Of a stretch of 64,000 bases of DNA, positions 1-21,954 are shown one piece after another. This DNA comes from Oxyruncus cristatus (lineage: Eukaryota > Chordata > Aves > Passeriformes > Cotingidae), in assembly GCA_013399855.1 (NCBI GenBank), contig VXAY01006830.1, positions 148,804-212,803 on the forward strand, read 5' to 3'. The position numbers were made by a program, and so were the translations under genes. Below the pieces are notes generated by a model, which saw only the letters and a list, made by a program, of their open reading frames with translations, searched no databases and was not told the DNA's origin. How positions within the stretch are numbered: position 1 is the first letter of the stretch; every line of letters begins with the position of its first letter.

Positions 1-300
1 CTGCGGACGGTGCCGTCGGCCGGGCTCCGCCCGCCGCCGCGGGGAAAGCGCTCTTGCTGTTGTCCGAGCTGTGTCGGGGGGCGGCTCCGGCTGGAGCAGG
101 GCTCCGGCTGCTGGGCTTGGGGAGACAGCGAGGAACCCCCCCGAGAGTGGGGACGCGACTCGGTTTTCCTCAGCTCCCGGCCCTGTCTCGGAGGCCCCGT
201 GCCCACGGCCGGGCAGTTCCCGTGTCTCCGGTTGCGGGCTGTGGGGGCGTTGTCGTCGCCCTTTGCCCCCAATACCAGAGTTATTTGGGTAGTGGTTTGA
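1..300 (+). promoter_or_regulatory. DECR1: CpG-rich left edge, probable DECR1 promoter/exon 1 zone
   Basis: The first 300 bases are much richer in G+C and CpG than the AT-rich DNA that follows, as expected of a CpG-island promoter. DECR1 exon 2 begins 3.1 kb downstream, so the island most likely belongs to this gene. Frame 1 from base 1 reads Leu-Arg-Thr-Val-Pro-Ser-Ala-Gly-Leu-Arg-Pro-Pro-Pro-Arg up to base 42. This resembles the end of the mitochondrial presequence encoded by exon 1 of vertebrate DECR1, but no GT donor follows, so exon 1 is not called as a CDS. The true start codon may lie outside the window. Confidence 0.5.
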
Positions 301-340
301 ATGCTGCTGTCCGAGCAGTGGCGTGCCCATCTTGTGACCG

Positions 341-652
341 TGACGACCTTATTGCACCCTTCCAGTACCTCAAAGGAGCCTACCAGAAATCTGGAGAAGG
401 ACTTTTTGAAAGGGCATGTAGTGACAGGACAAGAGGTAATGTACTCAAACTGAAAGAGAGTAGGTTTGTATTGGATATCAACAGGTTGCCCAGGGAAGTT
501 GTGGATGCCCTGTCTTGGGAAGTGTTCAAGGCCAGGTTGAGTGGGGCTTTGAGCAGCCTGGTCGAGGGGAAGGTGACCCTACCCATGGCAGAGATTTTGG
601 AACTAGGTGATCTTTAAGGTCCTTTCTAATCCAGACCATTCTGTGATTCTGT
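341..652 (+). mobile_element. CR1 LINE 3' fragment
   Basis: The segment matches the well-known avian CR1 3' end in sense orientation. It runs from a 'ttccagtacctcaaaggagc' type start, through the 'gacaggacaagaggtaatg' block, 'caggttgcccagggaagttg' and 'gaactaggtgatctttaag', to the terminal 'ccattctgtgattctgta' octamer-like tail. About 50 bases of the consensus between 'ttggatatc' and 'aacaggttgccc' appear deleted. It is 5'-truncated, as most CR1 copies are. It lies in DECR1 intron 1. A 187-codon open frame across it (54-617) is incidental. Confidence 0.93.
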
Positions 653-1564
653 AACTGGGGGTTACTGGAGGCCATTCCTAGTGAGTTCTCCCTGGGCACA
701 GTGCTTCTTACCAGTGACTGCTTGAGTGTTTCCAAGAGTCACTTCCACCTCTTGAGTGAGGGTTGTTTTTGGGCTTGTGTATGATTTCGGTGTTTTTGGG
801 GTGTTTTGGGTTTTTTTGTTTTGGTTTGGTTTTGTTGAAACAGTTTCCTCCTTTCTGTTTACGCTTGATTGGGAATTTAAAACTTCGACCTTAAATAGTA
901 GAAGGATTAAGTTGAGTGGATCCTGTCAGAGAAGCCCCTTGTGCAAGCTGGTAATGAGACGATAGCTGTCTTATGAAAAGAATGCTGAATTATACCAACT
1001 TCACTGGCTGCTGGATATCATTACAGCACTTTATTAGCCTTGGTGCAGTCCTCTGCCAGCCCCTACTATGGCCTGTTTCCTAATCTTCCTCCCTGGAGCA
1101 GAAGGAAAGGTGCTTGCGTGGTTTCTGTAGTGGTGAGCAAGACCAGTGGTCTGTGTCTGTCATTTAACAGAGCACCTGATCAGGAAGTCTCAGTACTGCC
1201 AAGGGGTTATGGCCCTATCCTGAAGGAAGAGGGAGTCCAAGTGCTGTCTTGATTTGCAGTCTCTGCCTTCAGCTGAAGTTCTTTAGAGGAAGCTTTTCTC
1301 CTGAAGCTGGATGAGTAGGGAACTAAGACAGTACCAAGAGAGAATCTAAGTACTTACTTTTCTGGAGGCTTAGTAATACTCTGGCACTCTGTCAAAGTAT
1401 GCAAATTTTATTTTCACTATAGAATTAAAAAAATATCAGCAGTATTTTACAAACTTTACAATTTTTTACTAGTGGATCTGATCTGAAGAATTGTATTCTT
1501 TCAGAAAAATTGTGATGTTCTTCAGATTTTCCTTTTGGTCTACTTGTGTTCCTTAGAACTACCT

Positions 1565-1665
1565 TTGGGGGCTTTTTGTGGTTTTTTGTTTGGTTTGTTT
1601 GGGTTTTTTGTTTGGTTTGTTTGGTTTGTTTGGGTTTTTTGTTTTTGTTTTTTTTTTAATTTTTT
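1565..1665. repeat. GT-rich low-complexity tract, (TTTGG)n-like
   Basis: Irregular repeats of 'gtttggtttg' and 'tttgggtttttt', ending in a long T run. It is strongly strand-asymmetric (almost no C or A on the + strand). A shorter relative of the same composition lies at 777-836. Both are intronic simple repeats. Confidence 0.8.
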
Positions 1666-1857
1666 TGTGACAAACCTGTTGCACATAGCTGAAGAGTCCA
1701 AGTTCCAGAAAGAATTCCTAAAGTACACAGTCTTGATACAAATGCTGTAGGACTTACTGCAGTGTTTTACTTTTTTGATAATTCTAGCTTTAGTTTGAGG
1801 TTTACTTTCTGAATTTTGTTCTGCATAGCACCCACAATTCTTCTTCACTCTTAGTTT

Positions 1858-1973
1858 TTCACAGAATATTCTGAGTTGGGAGGGACCCACACAGATAATC
1901 GAGTCCTACTCTTAAGTGAATGGCCTGTACAGGGATTGAACCTGCAGCCTTGGTGTTATTAGCATCATGCTTT
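1858..1973 (-). mobile_element. tRNA-Ile-derived SINE with CR1-like tail (TguSINE1-type), 5'-truncated
   Basis: Read on the minus strand, 1973 to about 1922 reproduces the 3' two-thirds of tRNA-Ile. The anticodon loop contains 'ctaataa' (AAT anticodon), the T-arm/B-box reads 'ggttcaatccc', and the acceptor end is '...tgtacaggcca'. The D arm and A box are missing. The tRNA part is followed directly by a CR1-type 3' tail (about 1921-1858) that ends in 'agaatattctgtga'. A tRNA-Ile head on a CR1 3' end is the published architecture of TguSINE1 in passerines. It is not a working tRNA gene. Confidence 0.82.
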
Positions 1974-3384
1974 AGGCTCCATTAAATTTTCACTGTAATT
2001 CCACGATTGTTAGCTCTCTGTTTTCATTTGTGTTACTTATGCAGACATATTACCACACAGAAAGATTCATGTGCACACTTTCTCAGGCCAGATTTAAGCC
2101 CTGTGAAACCTCCAGTGCATTTAGCTTTGGCATGTACAGATTAATAATCTACCACTGAAAATGTTATTTCTTAATTTTAGTGTTGAAAATGTTAGTAAAC
2201 AGAACAATAAATTGTAATATTTTTACTGTTTTAAAACAACCTTTCTTCTTCATGTCAGTCTGAATTGAACAATTGCATGTTATATTAACAATATCCTACA
2301 AGAGTAACCGTTCAGTCTTCTTTCCTGAAATTATATTAAATGCATTATGGCTCAAGTACGGGTTATTATTAGAGAGAATAAATATGATTTACAGTCTTCT
2401 AATTTTTTTGCACTTAAAAAATCAAATCTAGTTTTACCATACTTCAAAGTGTTTGCAGCTTTAGGTTGAGGTAATTTTTGTATTCTAAATAATAAGGGAA
2501 TTTCTGAATTACTACTGTAATGCTGCTGTCCCAAAGCATTTAATGCAGTCATTAGATTAGGGCTTGAGTTAGTTTAGTGTATGAAGATTCTAGAAATATC
2601 TTCTTGGATGTTTTTGTTGTGACTTGGTGACATCACAAATATCTCATTGCACTAGTGGGATGTTTTCTTACTGGTATAGCTTGCTAGATATAATAATCTT
2701 CTCTTTTCATGTGTGTTTTTAAACACATTCCAAATGTGTCTTTTTGCAGGGATCAATTGTTGAGAGGCTAATTTACTGTAAATTGTATTTCTGCTGGGAC
2801 AGAGTGTGATGTTGGTAACCTAACCTCGCTCAGTTTTGTCTGGGAGATAGCACTGGTTTCCTTAGCAGCTCCAGTACCAGTTGGGACAGGTCTTGTGGAG
2901 TTTGATTCTGTCCCATTCTCCAGTAAAGACGGTGGTTTTGTTGGCTGCAGTAGTAGAGGATTGAAATCTTTTGCAGTAGTAAAGGATCAAAAGTTTTTGA
3001 ATTTGTAAATATGTACAGATGTAACCTCAATTCACATGGATTTGTTTATGCATAAAGTTCAGTGCAGATATGAATCTGAAGCCCAAATCCTACTGGGAGT
3101 CAATAATTAGTCAGTAATGGTTTTCCACATGCTTTAGAAAAAGCTACAGACACAAAAATGCACAAAAGAGCAAGAATCATGTCTAAAATATTTTTTCAGT
3201 AGTTCTCTAGTTGCAGTGGAATATCTAAAAATAGCTCAAGTGCTTTCCTAGTCTAGTGTTAGCATCAAAGTGAAGGTCCATGTGTGTTGCCATAATACAA
3301 TCTGGTCATTCTTACATTGAGTTTATAATTAAGGCAGTTATGATTGTTACTTGCACTGGCATAAGCAAATCTGATCTTGCATAA

Positions 3385-14804
<11,420 letters not shown>

Positions 14805-14915
14805 AGTATGTGACTGTACGGTGGAGATTCTTGGAAATGAACCACTACTTTTTCATTAGTATTTATAAATAATCATTTGAGAAATGGCCTTCAAAATCTT
14901 TTGTATGCTAATTTT

Positions 14916-14921
14916 AATAAA
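14916..14921 (+). terminator. DECR1: DECR1 poly(A) signal
   Basis: A canonical AATAAA lies 112 bases after the DECR1 stop and is followed within about 25-40 bases by T- and GT-rich sequence. Cleavage is expected near 14935-14945, giving a short 3' UTR of about 135 bases. Another AATAAA near 15223 could serve as a weaker distal site. Confidence 0.85.
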
Positions 14922-14945
14922 GTATTTTGAAATTATTGTATTTTG

Positions 14946-17900
14946 AATATAGCTTGTATATTTTTCCCATCTAAAATCTAATCTGTTGCCAGTAGTGAAC
15001 AACAGTTGGTGCCTGAAATTTTTCTGTTCTTTAAATTGTCTTACACAGCTACGGTCTACAGTTAGCTTTATTTTTTTATCTTTCTGAGGATTTTTTCCTC
15101 AGATATATGCAAGTGTCTCTTAATAATGTAATTTTAATAGTGTTTCACCAGTGTCATAACAGAATGTGATTATTAATCTGAAGAAGAAAACCCCCCAAAA
15201 TTAAGTCCTAATCTTCACACTTCAATAAAAAGTCCTAAACTTACGAGTAAAGTTTCACGTTGTTAGCAGGACTAAATACACTGAGACAGGATATAATTCC
15301 TGTGGTTCTTTACAAAATCTTGAAATGTCTAACTGTCTTGGTCTCATCTTTTGTGACATTTTCAGTCTGTTAATTAGCTTATGCTGAACTTTAAAAATGG
15401 CATTTAAGGACCTGAAATGCCTTTCTAAGGAGCTCATTCTTTGTCATGATTAACAGTGTTCTTGAAAATGAGAAACTAAAAATCATTTGCTATTAACATA
15501 TGTGTGACTAGGGGAGTCTGTCCTTTAGAAGTGGTTTATATAAGGCTAGTAACGGACAGTGGTAAATTGAGACTGAAAGTGTTGCTACTTCAGTTGTTGA
15601 GATTTAGAAAAAATCCCTGGGTTTCATTTTCATTCACAGGCTGATACCGAAGAAACTTTAAGATGGCATTACCTCTGAATCTAGTCAATTTGTCCATCCC
15701 AAATAAGCAGATGATAAAAAAATTGCTGTCCCTCTTTCAGTAATACTCCATTTTCCAAATTAGGGAGTTGCCAGTTGTTTTCCCTCCTGCTTCAGACAGT
15801 GGTTGGAATTCTTCAAAGAAATTACCAGGCTCTGGCCTTTACAGCCTGAAATCAATGCCTTTTTTTTGTTTGTTTGTTTTTGGTGTTTAACAGGAGCTCC
15901 AGCCTGTCCACACACAAAAGTGTGGGCTTAGCTTTGTGTGCTTTGAGACTGACACAGTGATTTAGGAGTCCAGACCATAGAAGCAATTCAAGGATGTCTT
16001 CCTCCAGGTGCTGGCGGTGGTTATGTATTTTTTCACACAATTCAGGACATACTTACATATACCAACATCTGACCTTGAAGTCACTTGATTGCCTTATTAC
16101 AAATCTGAAGCAAGGTAGTATGTGTTCTGCTTGAAGTATGGACTACACTAGTGCAGGCTTCCATGTCCAGCTTTCTCCCATGAGTGATGGTCCTGTGGGG
16201 GATTGAATACCATATCTAGCAGTGATAATAAAGCAAATGTGTTTATTATAGCAATCTCCATGGTGTCTATTGAGCATAATGCAAAGCTTTTTTGTAGCAT
16301 CTTGGGTTTCGTAGGCCTACTGTCAAGATTGAATTCTGATGTGATATCCATGTCTTTTCCCCAAAAAAGTGATATAATTCAGAAGTTAGGCCCATATATA
16401 CTGTTATTTGCTCATCGTGCTTTGCATATAGTTATATTTTCTCTTTGTATGGGACATAGTTGCATATAGGACTTTGACACTTGAAAACTGTTTCAGGAAA
16501 AAAATTCAAATACATGTTTGTGAGCTGTGGTAACATCAAGTATTTCTCTGCAGTATTTAATAGGTTGTCCTCTGGAGTTGGGCTGTGCATAGTCTGTCCT
16601 TTGTTTAGAAAGCAAACTTGACAGAGCTCATTTTGGAGACGTTTGTCTTCCACAGCAAAAGGCAGTGGGTTCCTACGCAAAAGTACCTAAAGAATGTTAA
16701 GTGCTTTTGCAGTTAAAAATGAATACAGCTTTTTGATCTAAAAATTAAAAAATGAAAACATCTTTTCATTCCTTGTTTTACTCATCAGAGAGATTAAGGC
16801 CAGCTTTGCATCTAGAAGAAACTCATTGTAATTCATAGTGAACCTTTAAGGTAGTGAAGCTCCTCAGCAAACCATCAGAGTTACTGCAACATATCCTTTA
16901 AGGATGGCAGGTTTTGCTTTATCTGGTAAGGTCAAAATATTGAAGGAGGCCTCTTAAAGCTTGTCTTGTAAATAGATACTGAGGATTTATTCAATAACAG
17001 AACATTTGTCATTTGCAGAAATGGGTATTTCTTCTTAAGTATCATCTACCTGTTTTCTGACTGTTCATAGCTAAATGAATTATTAATTGTAATGTGACAA
17101 AAAAAAAAACAACCATTTTTAAAGCATGTGTTATTCAGTGATGGAACCAGAAAGGACATTTTAAATTTTAATGAGCATCTATAATAAGACTACACTCTTT
17201 TATCTTGCCTATGCCACTGACATCCATTTCAGACTGCACAAGTTAGTTGCTTTTAGTTTGTGAACATTCTGTCTTGACAAGGTGTATACAATGTGTTGAT
17301 GCTGATTTTAGAATTGGCATATAATGTTTTAAGAGTTATATGTTACTGGATAGTTTATGTCCTGACTTAGTTAACTGAAAAAACTCTGATCTTGTCAGCT
17401 ACTTCTGCAGGAGAATGGAATAGTCTGACTGGGATGCATTTCTTTCATTAAGACTTGGTAGGCACAGGAAAGGAACATTACTGTGATGACATGAATCTTA
17501 AACATCTCTTAAATGTCTCAAGTTTTTGTTTTGTCTAAATACAACTTAATGTATAAATAAAGGAGCAACGTATGACATCTGAGCTCAGGAAAACAAAAGC
17601 AAGTGCCTTTATAGGAACTGTTTTGGCTTGAAAATTCTGTAAGAATCTATTCCTAATGTTAATGAGAATTAGAATGTTCCTGAAAAAGGCATAAAATATC
17701 CCAAAAACCCAAGAGGTGCTAAGTCCATAAGCATGCTCCACAGCTGGGGATTGCACACAGGCTGACATAACGCACAGTCATCACAGCTGCTTTATTCCAA
17801 ACGTAGCAAAGCTGGCAGGAGATAGTGTCCACATCCAACACGCTGATTTAGGCTGGCATATTTGCCCTCAGATTGTTACATTCCTCACCCTATCTGAGAT

Positions 17901-19148
17901 TGCCAGGGAGCTACAATGTAAAGGGAAGTGTGAAAGAAAGTATTTATTTGTGGCATAATTGTTTTATGGAGATGAGGTTGGAGGGTCAGGAAGGTGGAGG
18001 AATGCATCAGAAAAGGTGATGGTATACATTGGAGATTGCAACAGGACTCAGTAGGTTTGCAGAAGCAGTTTAATTTTCATGAATCATAAGGAAAACTTTC
18101 CTGGAATCCAAATACCTTTTTTTAAAATGACTTTTGCACGACCCATCAGTCAAAGGTGTTACCACTTCCATGAATTAAACTTGGAAATGCCCACAAAGGG
18201 GATTCATTGTGTGTTTTCAACTGAAAAGTACATCTTGTCTGCTTGATTAAATCTGGAAATTACCCTTTTTTACTTCTGCTGATGACTTTCTGTCTTTGAA
18301 CCTGTCTGTTACAATTTCTTAGATTAATTCAATGCTGTAAGGGCAGTATTGTCCTATAGTAGAGGATTATAAACAGCTTTTAAAAATCATTTAAGGTTGC
18401 AAATGAAAGAGAGCAGTTGTATTACCTCTTCAGTGTGATACTAGAACTGCTGTCAGTCTTTGGTTCACCTGTTTCTGGCAATTCTCTCCTCTTAAATGTT
18501 TCAGTTACTGGTGAGACTATTGGTGATGGTTTCCAGTTAAGGAACTTGCTTTATATGAAGAAGATGACACTATTTGAGGGGTGTTCCTACCTGTCCTTAC
18601 TGACTTCCATGTTCATTGTCACATGAACTGCTCACTTATATTTACTTTTTTTCACATATTGATAACAAGTAAAGACACTGAATTGTAAGGAAGTTTGTGC
18701 CTTTGTCTGACTCCGTGGAGTGTCTTGTGTTGTAACTGCTAAGCATGTAATCCCACTTCAAGCAAGGTAACCCCACAGTCTTTTATGTGATCATTTAATA
18801 CGCAGTAAAATAATACAGTCTTTGGGATTTCAGTACACTGGACTGCTTTTAGGTGGTGCAGAACAACTTCAGTTGATTTCAGAGGGATTTGGATGTGCTC
18901 GACATTTCAGGAAATCAGGCCAGGGATATTTGGTGCCTGAATAGGGATTCTGTGCTTCCTCATAGGCACCGCAGGGCGGTGTGGATTTCAGTTTGCGTCC
19001 ACAACCAGGGATTATAACCATGAGCATGATGAGGTCTTAGTATAAATCAGAAAAAGCAAACCTTGTGTAGTGAAACAGACTTAATCCAAGTTTAAGTGGA
19101 GTTCAGCAGCAGCATGTATGTATCTTGTCCATTGGTGAGGTTCATTTC
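14946..19148. other. Intergenic, DECR1-CALB1 convergent interval (proximal part)
   Basis: 4.2 kb of AT-rich DNA between the two 3' ends. No exon, RNA gene or clear repeat family was recognised. The open frames present are short and composition-driven. Confidence 0.75.
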
Positions 19149-19773
19149 TGTCATGGTTTAGCCCATCCCCCTCAGTATTAGGGTAGAAGATGGTTGATTC
19201 CAGGTGAAATTCCAGCTAAGTAGCCAATCGAGGACTTCTGTGACGTCTCCACGAATTACATATTTAACTCAAACCAGAAAAGAAGGGTTGTGGTTGTGTG
19301 TGTGGCGCAGAAGAAATTCAGAGCCATAGTATGAGAGAGGCAGCAGGGCCTCCCCTGAATGGGGACCAGGCCCCCTCCTCCCCTGGCCTTGGGCTGGGGG
19401 CAGGCATGGCACTGAGGCCTGTGCCCGAATCACGTGGCAGAGTGGAGAAGAAACTCCAGAGAAAAGCTGCTCGGCTGAGACGTTACAGAAGAAACTTCAG
19501 CCGGCGGAGAGCAGAGAAGAACTTGAGATAAGACAGAAACTCCAAGGTCAGTAGAAAAGGAGGGGGAAAGCAGAGGTGCGGGGGAGCCCCCCCTCTCTCC
19601 TTCCAGCAGGGGAAAAGACTTAAAAGCTAAAACCCCTGCCACCTGTGGAAATGATTTGGAGTGAAGAGACTTTCGTGTGAGTTCCCCCCCACCGGAGGCC
19701 TGGATAGCCCGGGGAGGGCAGAGGTGGCTTGAGGCCAAGACTGGATCACCTGAAAGCTGTTTGTAGCAAGCTG

Positions 19774-20276
19774 NNNNNNNNNNNNNNNNNNNNNNNNNNN
19801 NNNNNNNNNNNNNNNNNNNNNNNNNNNNNNNNNNNNNNNNNNNNNNNNNNNNNNNNNNNNNNNNNNNNNNNNNNNNNNNNNNNNNNNNNNNNNNNNNNNN
19901 NNNNNNNNNNNNNNNNNNNNNNNNNNNNNNNNNNNNNNNNNNNNNNNNNNNNNNNNNNNNNNNNNNNNNNNNNNNNNNNNNNNNNNNNNNNNNNNNNNNN
20001 NNNNNNNNNNNNNNNNNNNNNNNNNNNNNNNNNNNNNNNNNNNNNNNNNNNNNNNNNNNNNNNNNNNNNNNNNNNNNNNNNNNNNNNNNNNNNNNNNNNN
20101 NNNNNNNNNNNNNNNNNNNNNNNNNNNNNNNNNNNNNNNNNNNNNNNNNNNNNNNNNNNNNNNNNNNNNNNNNNNNNNNNNNNNNNNNNNNNNNNNNNNN
20201 NNNNNNNNNNNNNNNNNNNNNNNNNNNNNNNNNNNNNNNNNNNNNNNNNNNNNNNNNNNNNNNNNNNNNNNNNNNN
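19774..20276. other. Assembly gap (503 N) inside the LTR
   Basis: Run of N. Any continuous reading frame or motif spanning it is meaningless. The related LTR elsewhere in the window is complete and shows roughly what should lie here. Confidence 1.
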
Positions 20277-20326
20277 TTCCCCCTTCTCTTTCTTCCTCTG
20301 GACTGCTTTTGAGTAAGAGAAGGAGG

Positions 20327-20402
20327 GGTGTTTGTATTTGTACATATGTAAGTTTATTATTATAGGTGTTTGTATTTGTACATATGTAAGTTTATTATTA
20401 TA
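20327..20402. repeat. 38-bp tandem duplication in the LTR
   Basis: Two identical 38-base copies, 20327-20364 and 20365-20402, each starting 'ggtgtttgtatttgtacata' and ending 'attattata'. They lie upstream of the LTR poly(A) signal. The perfect identity suggests a recent slippage or an assembly duplication at the gap edge. Confidence 0.95.
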
Positions 20403-20461
20403 GGAAAATTAGTTAAAGGTGTCGTGTATATAAGTGTTTTCCCTTAGTTCTTGTGTGTAGC

Positions 20462-20467
20462 AATAAA
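20462..20467 (+). terminator. LTR poly(A) signal
   Basis: AATAAA preceded by 'gtgtgtagc' and followed by T/GT-rich DNA, at the position expected for the R region of the LTR. It lies on the same strand as DECR1 and antisense to CALB1. Confidence 0.7.
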
Positions 20468-20583
20468 TCTTAATTCCCATTTCAAGGAGATCTGTTTTGT
20501 CTGTGCAAACTCTTCCTGCTTATTAGCAAAATTTATGGGTTGATAAACACTGTGCAGAAAGCACAGGGGCTAAACCTATGACA

Positions 20584-21954
20584 ATTTCACATAAAAGCTG
20601 CTGACTGTCAGCATCCTGATCTGTATTTGACATCTGCCCATGGAATGCGCTGTTCCAAAATTTTGTAAGCTTGTGTGGGTAATCTTTTTAAAGATGCATA
20701 ATTAAGGTGTAAACAGGGAGGGTTAGATCGGTGCTGTGTACTGTGCATGGACTGTTGAGGATAGAACAATGCAGCAGTGAACAAACAAAAGCCAAATTAC
20801 TTCAAGGCCTATGTTCAGTTCCTGTTAAGTCATCGGTGAAAGTTCACATGATATTCTCCATAATGGTCAGCTGAGCAGAGTTAGTGACCCCTGAGGTGGG
20901 CTGGAGCTCAGTGGTGTGGGCACAGCTAGCAGGAGGCACTCACTTTGCCTGACCTGGTACTGCTAAGGTTTGCTTCTATCAGAAAACACTGCATTTATAA
21001 TGCCAAAGGTTTATGAAGGGCCTAAAAATTACTGTTATTGTTTTTTTCTTTTAGTATTAGTGAAAGTTTGCTGGATTGTGCTTTAAAATTAATCAAAAAT
21101 TACCTTCGATTTGAATACCTAGCACTGTGTTAAATTTTAATCTGTACACATTTAAACTAGAATGGACTAAAATTTTTTACAGCGTACATGTAATTTGTAG
21201 GACAGTTTGAGTATTTGTTAGCTTGAATGCTTATTTGAATGTTTATTTTAATAAAATATGTATTTTTAGACAGCAAAATGGTTAATAGCTTCAATAAAGT
21301 GGAACCCAGGTAGCTCTGTGTTAGTTTCTCTGTTTAGCTGGAATATGGAATACTTGCACTACACCTTTGCTGCACACTACAATTTTGCTTTTCTTTGGTC
21401 ACCAGGATATCTACCAGAAGAAAAAAGCTTGCAGTCTTCCCTTTCACCACCTTTTTTTTTATTCTAAGCCTCATTCTGCCCCAGCCATGACATTTTTAGA
21501 AGCTCTGCCCAGGAATGATTTAGAGAATTTAAAACCTGGAGTTTTTACAGCATTTTTGACTGACAGTAATTGTCAGGCTTTACTTTGCACCAACACAGAA
21601 GGCACCTTTGCTAGAACTGAGGTTTTTAATTGCTGTCTTCTAGTCCAGCTTTTACTTATGAGAAATAACTGCAGGAAACAGTGTGTTTGGGTGACTGAGA
21701 CCTGCTTTCGGTGTTGTGTTCCACAGCAGAGACAGCTGGTGGGCAGCAGCAGTAGTAGAAAGGTGCTTTCAGAACAGATATGTGACACTTCACTCATATT
21801 TAGGAAGACAGATTTTGGGTTCTGTGGTGATTCTGTCAAAACACTTTAAATGCTTTATCTTCCACTTAGCAAACATCATATTTTGACACACAAGGTTTGG
21901 GGTTTTAATTTACATTCTTAAAATAAAGCAAAATCCAGGGTTTCAAGTGCGCAA
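20584..21954. other. Intergenic, between the LTR and the CALB1 3' end
   Basis: 1.4 kb without a recognised gene. A 160-codon open frame on the + strand (21367-21849) has no recognisable domain and is taken as chance. Several AATAAA/TTTATT hexamers (21242-21247 among others) could serve as distal poly(A) signals for CALB1 transcripts. Confidence 0.65.

Larger units (their letters stand above)
19149..20583 (+). mobile_element. Solo LTR of an endogenous retrovirus (ERVL-like), with assembly gap
   Basis: Begins TGTCATGGTTTAGCCC and ends GGGGCTAAACCTATGACA, imperfect inverted termini with TG...CA ends. It is flanked on both sides by the 5-bp duplication ATTTC (19144-19148 and 20584-20588). A TATA-like 'catatttaa' lies near 19258 and AATAAA at 20462-20467, so U3, R and U5 are all on the + strand. 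No gag, pol or env homology is visible between the ends, which supports a solo LTR. The 503 unknown bases (19774-20276) leave the exact length open. The 5-bp duplication and the TGTCATGGTTTA terminus fit bird ERVL LTRs. It is related to the LTR at 44541-45704. Confidence 0.9.

Noticed and set aside
54..617. 187-codon open frame at the left edge
   Set aside because: It runs from CpG-island DNA into a CR1 3' end, which explains its reading; there is no protein homology.
1922..1973. A tRNA-Ile gene on the minus strand
   Set aside because: Only the anticodon, T and acceptor parts are present. The D arm and A box are missing and a CR1 tail is fused on, so it is a SINE relic.
19729..20345. Open frames of about 195-199 codons on both strands
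   Set aside because: Almost entirely the N run of the assembly gap.
21367..21849. 160-codon plus frame downstream of the LTR
   Set aside because: No domain, no splice or promoter context, and composition like the surrounding DNA.
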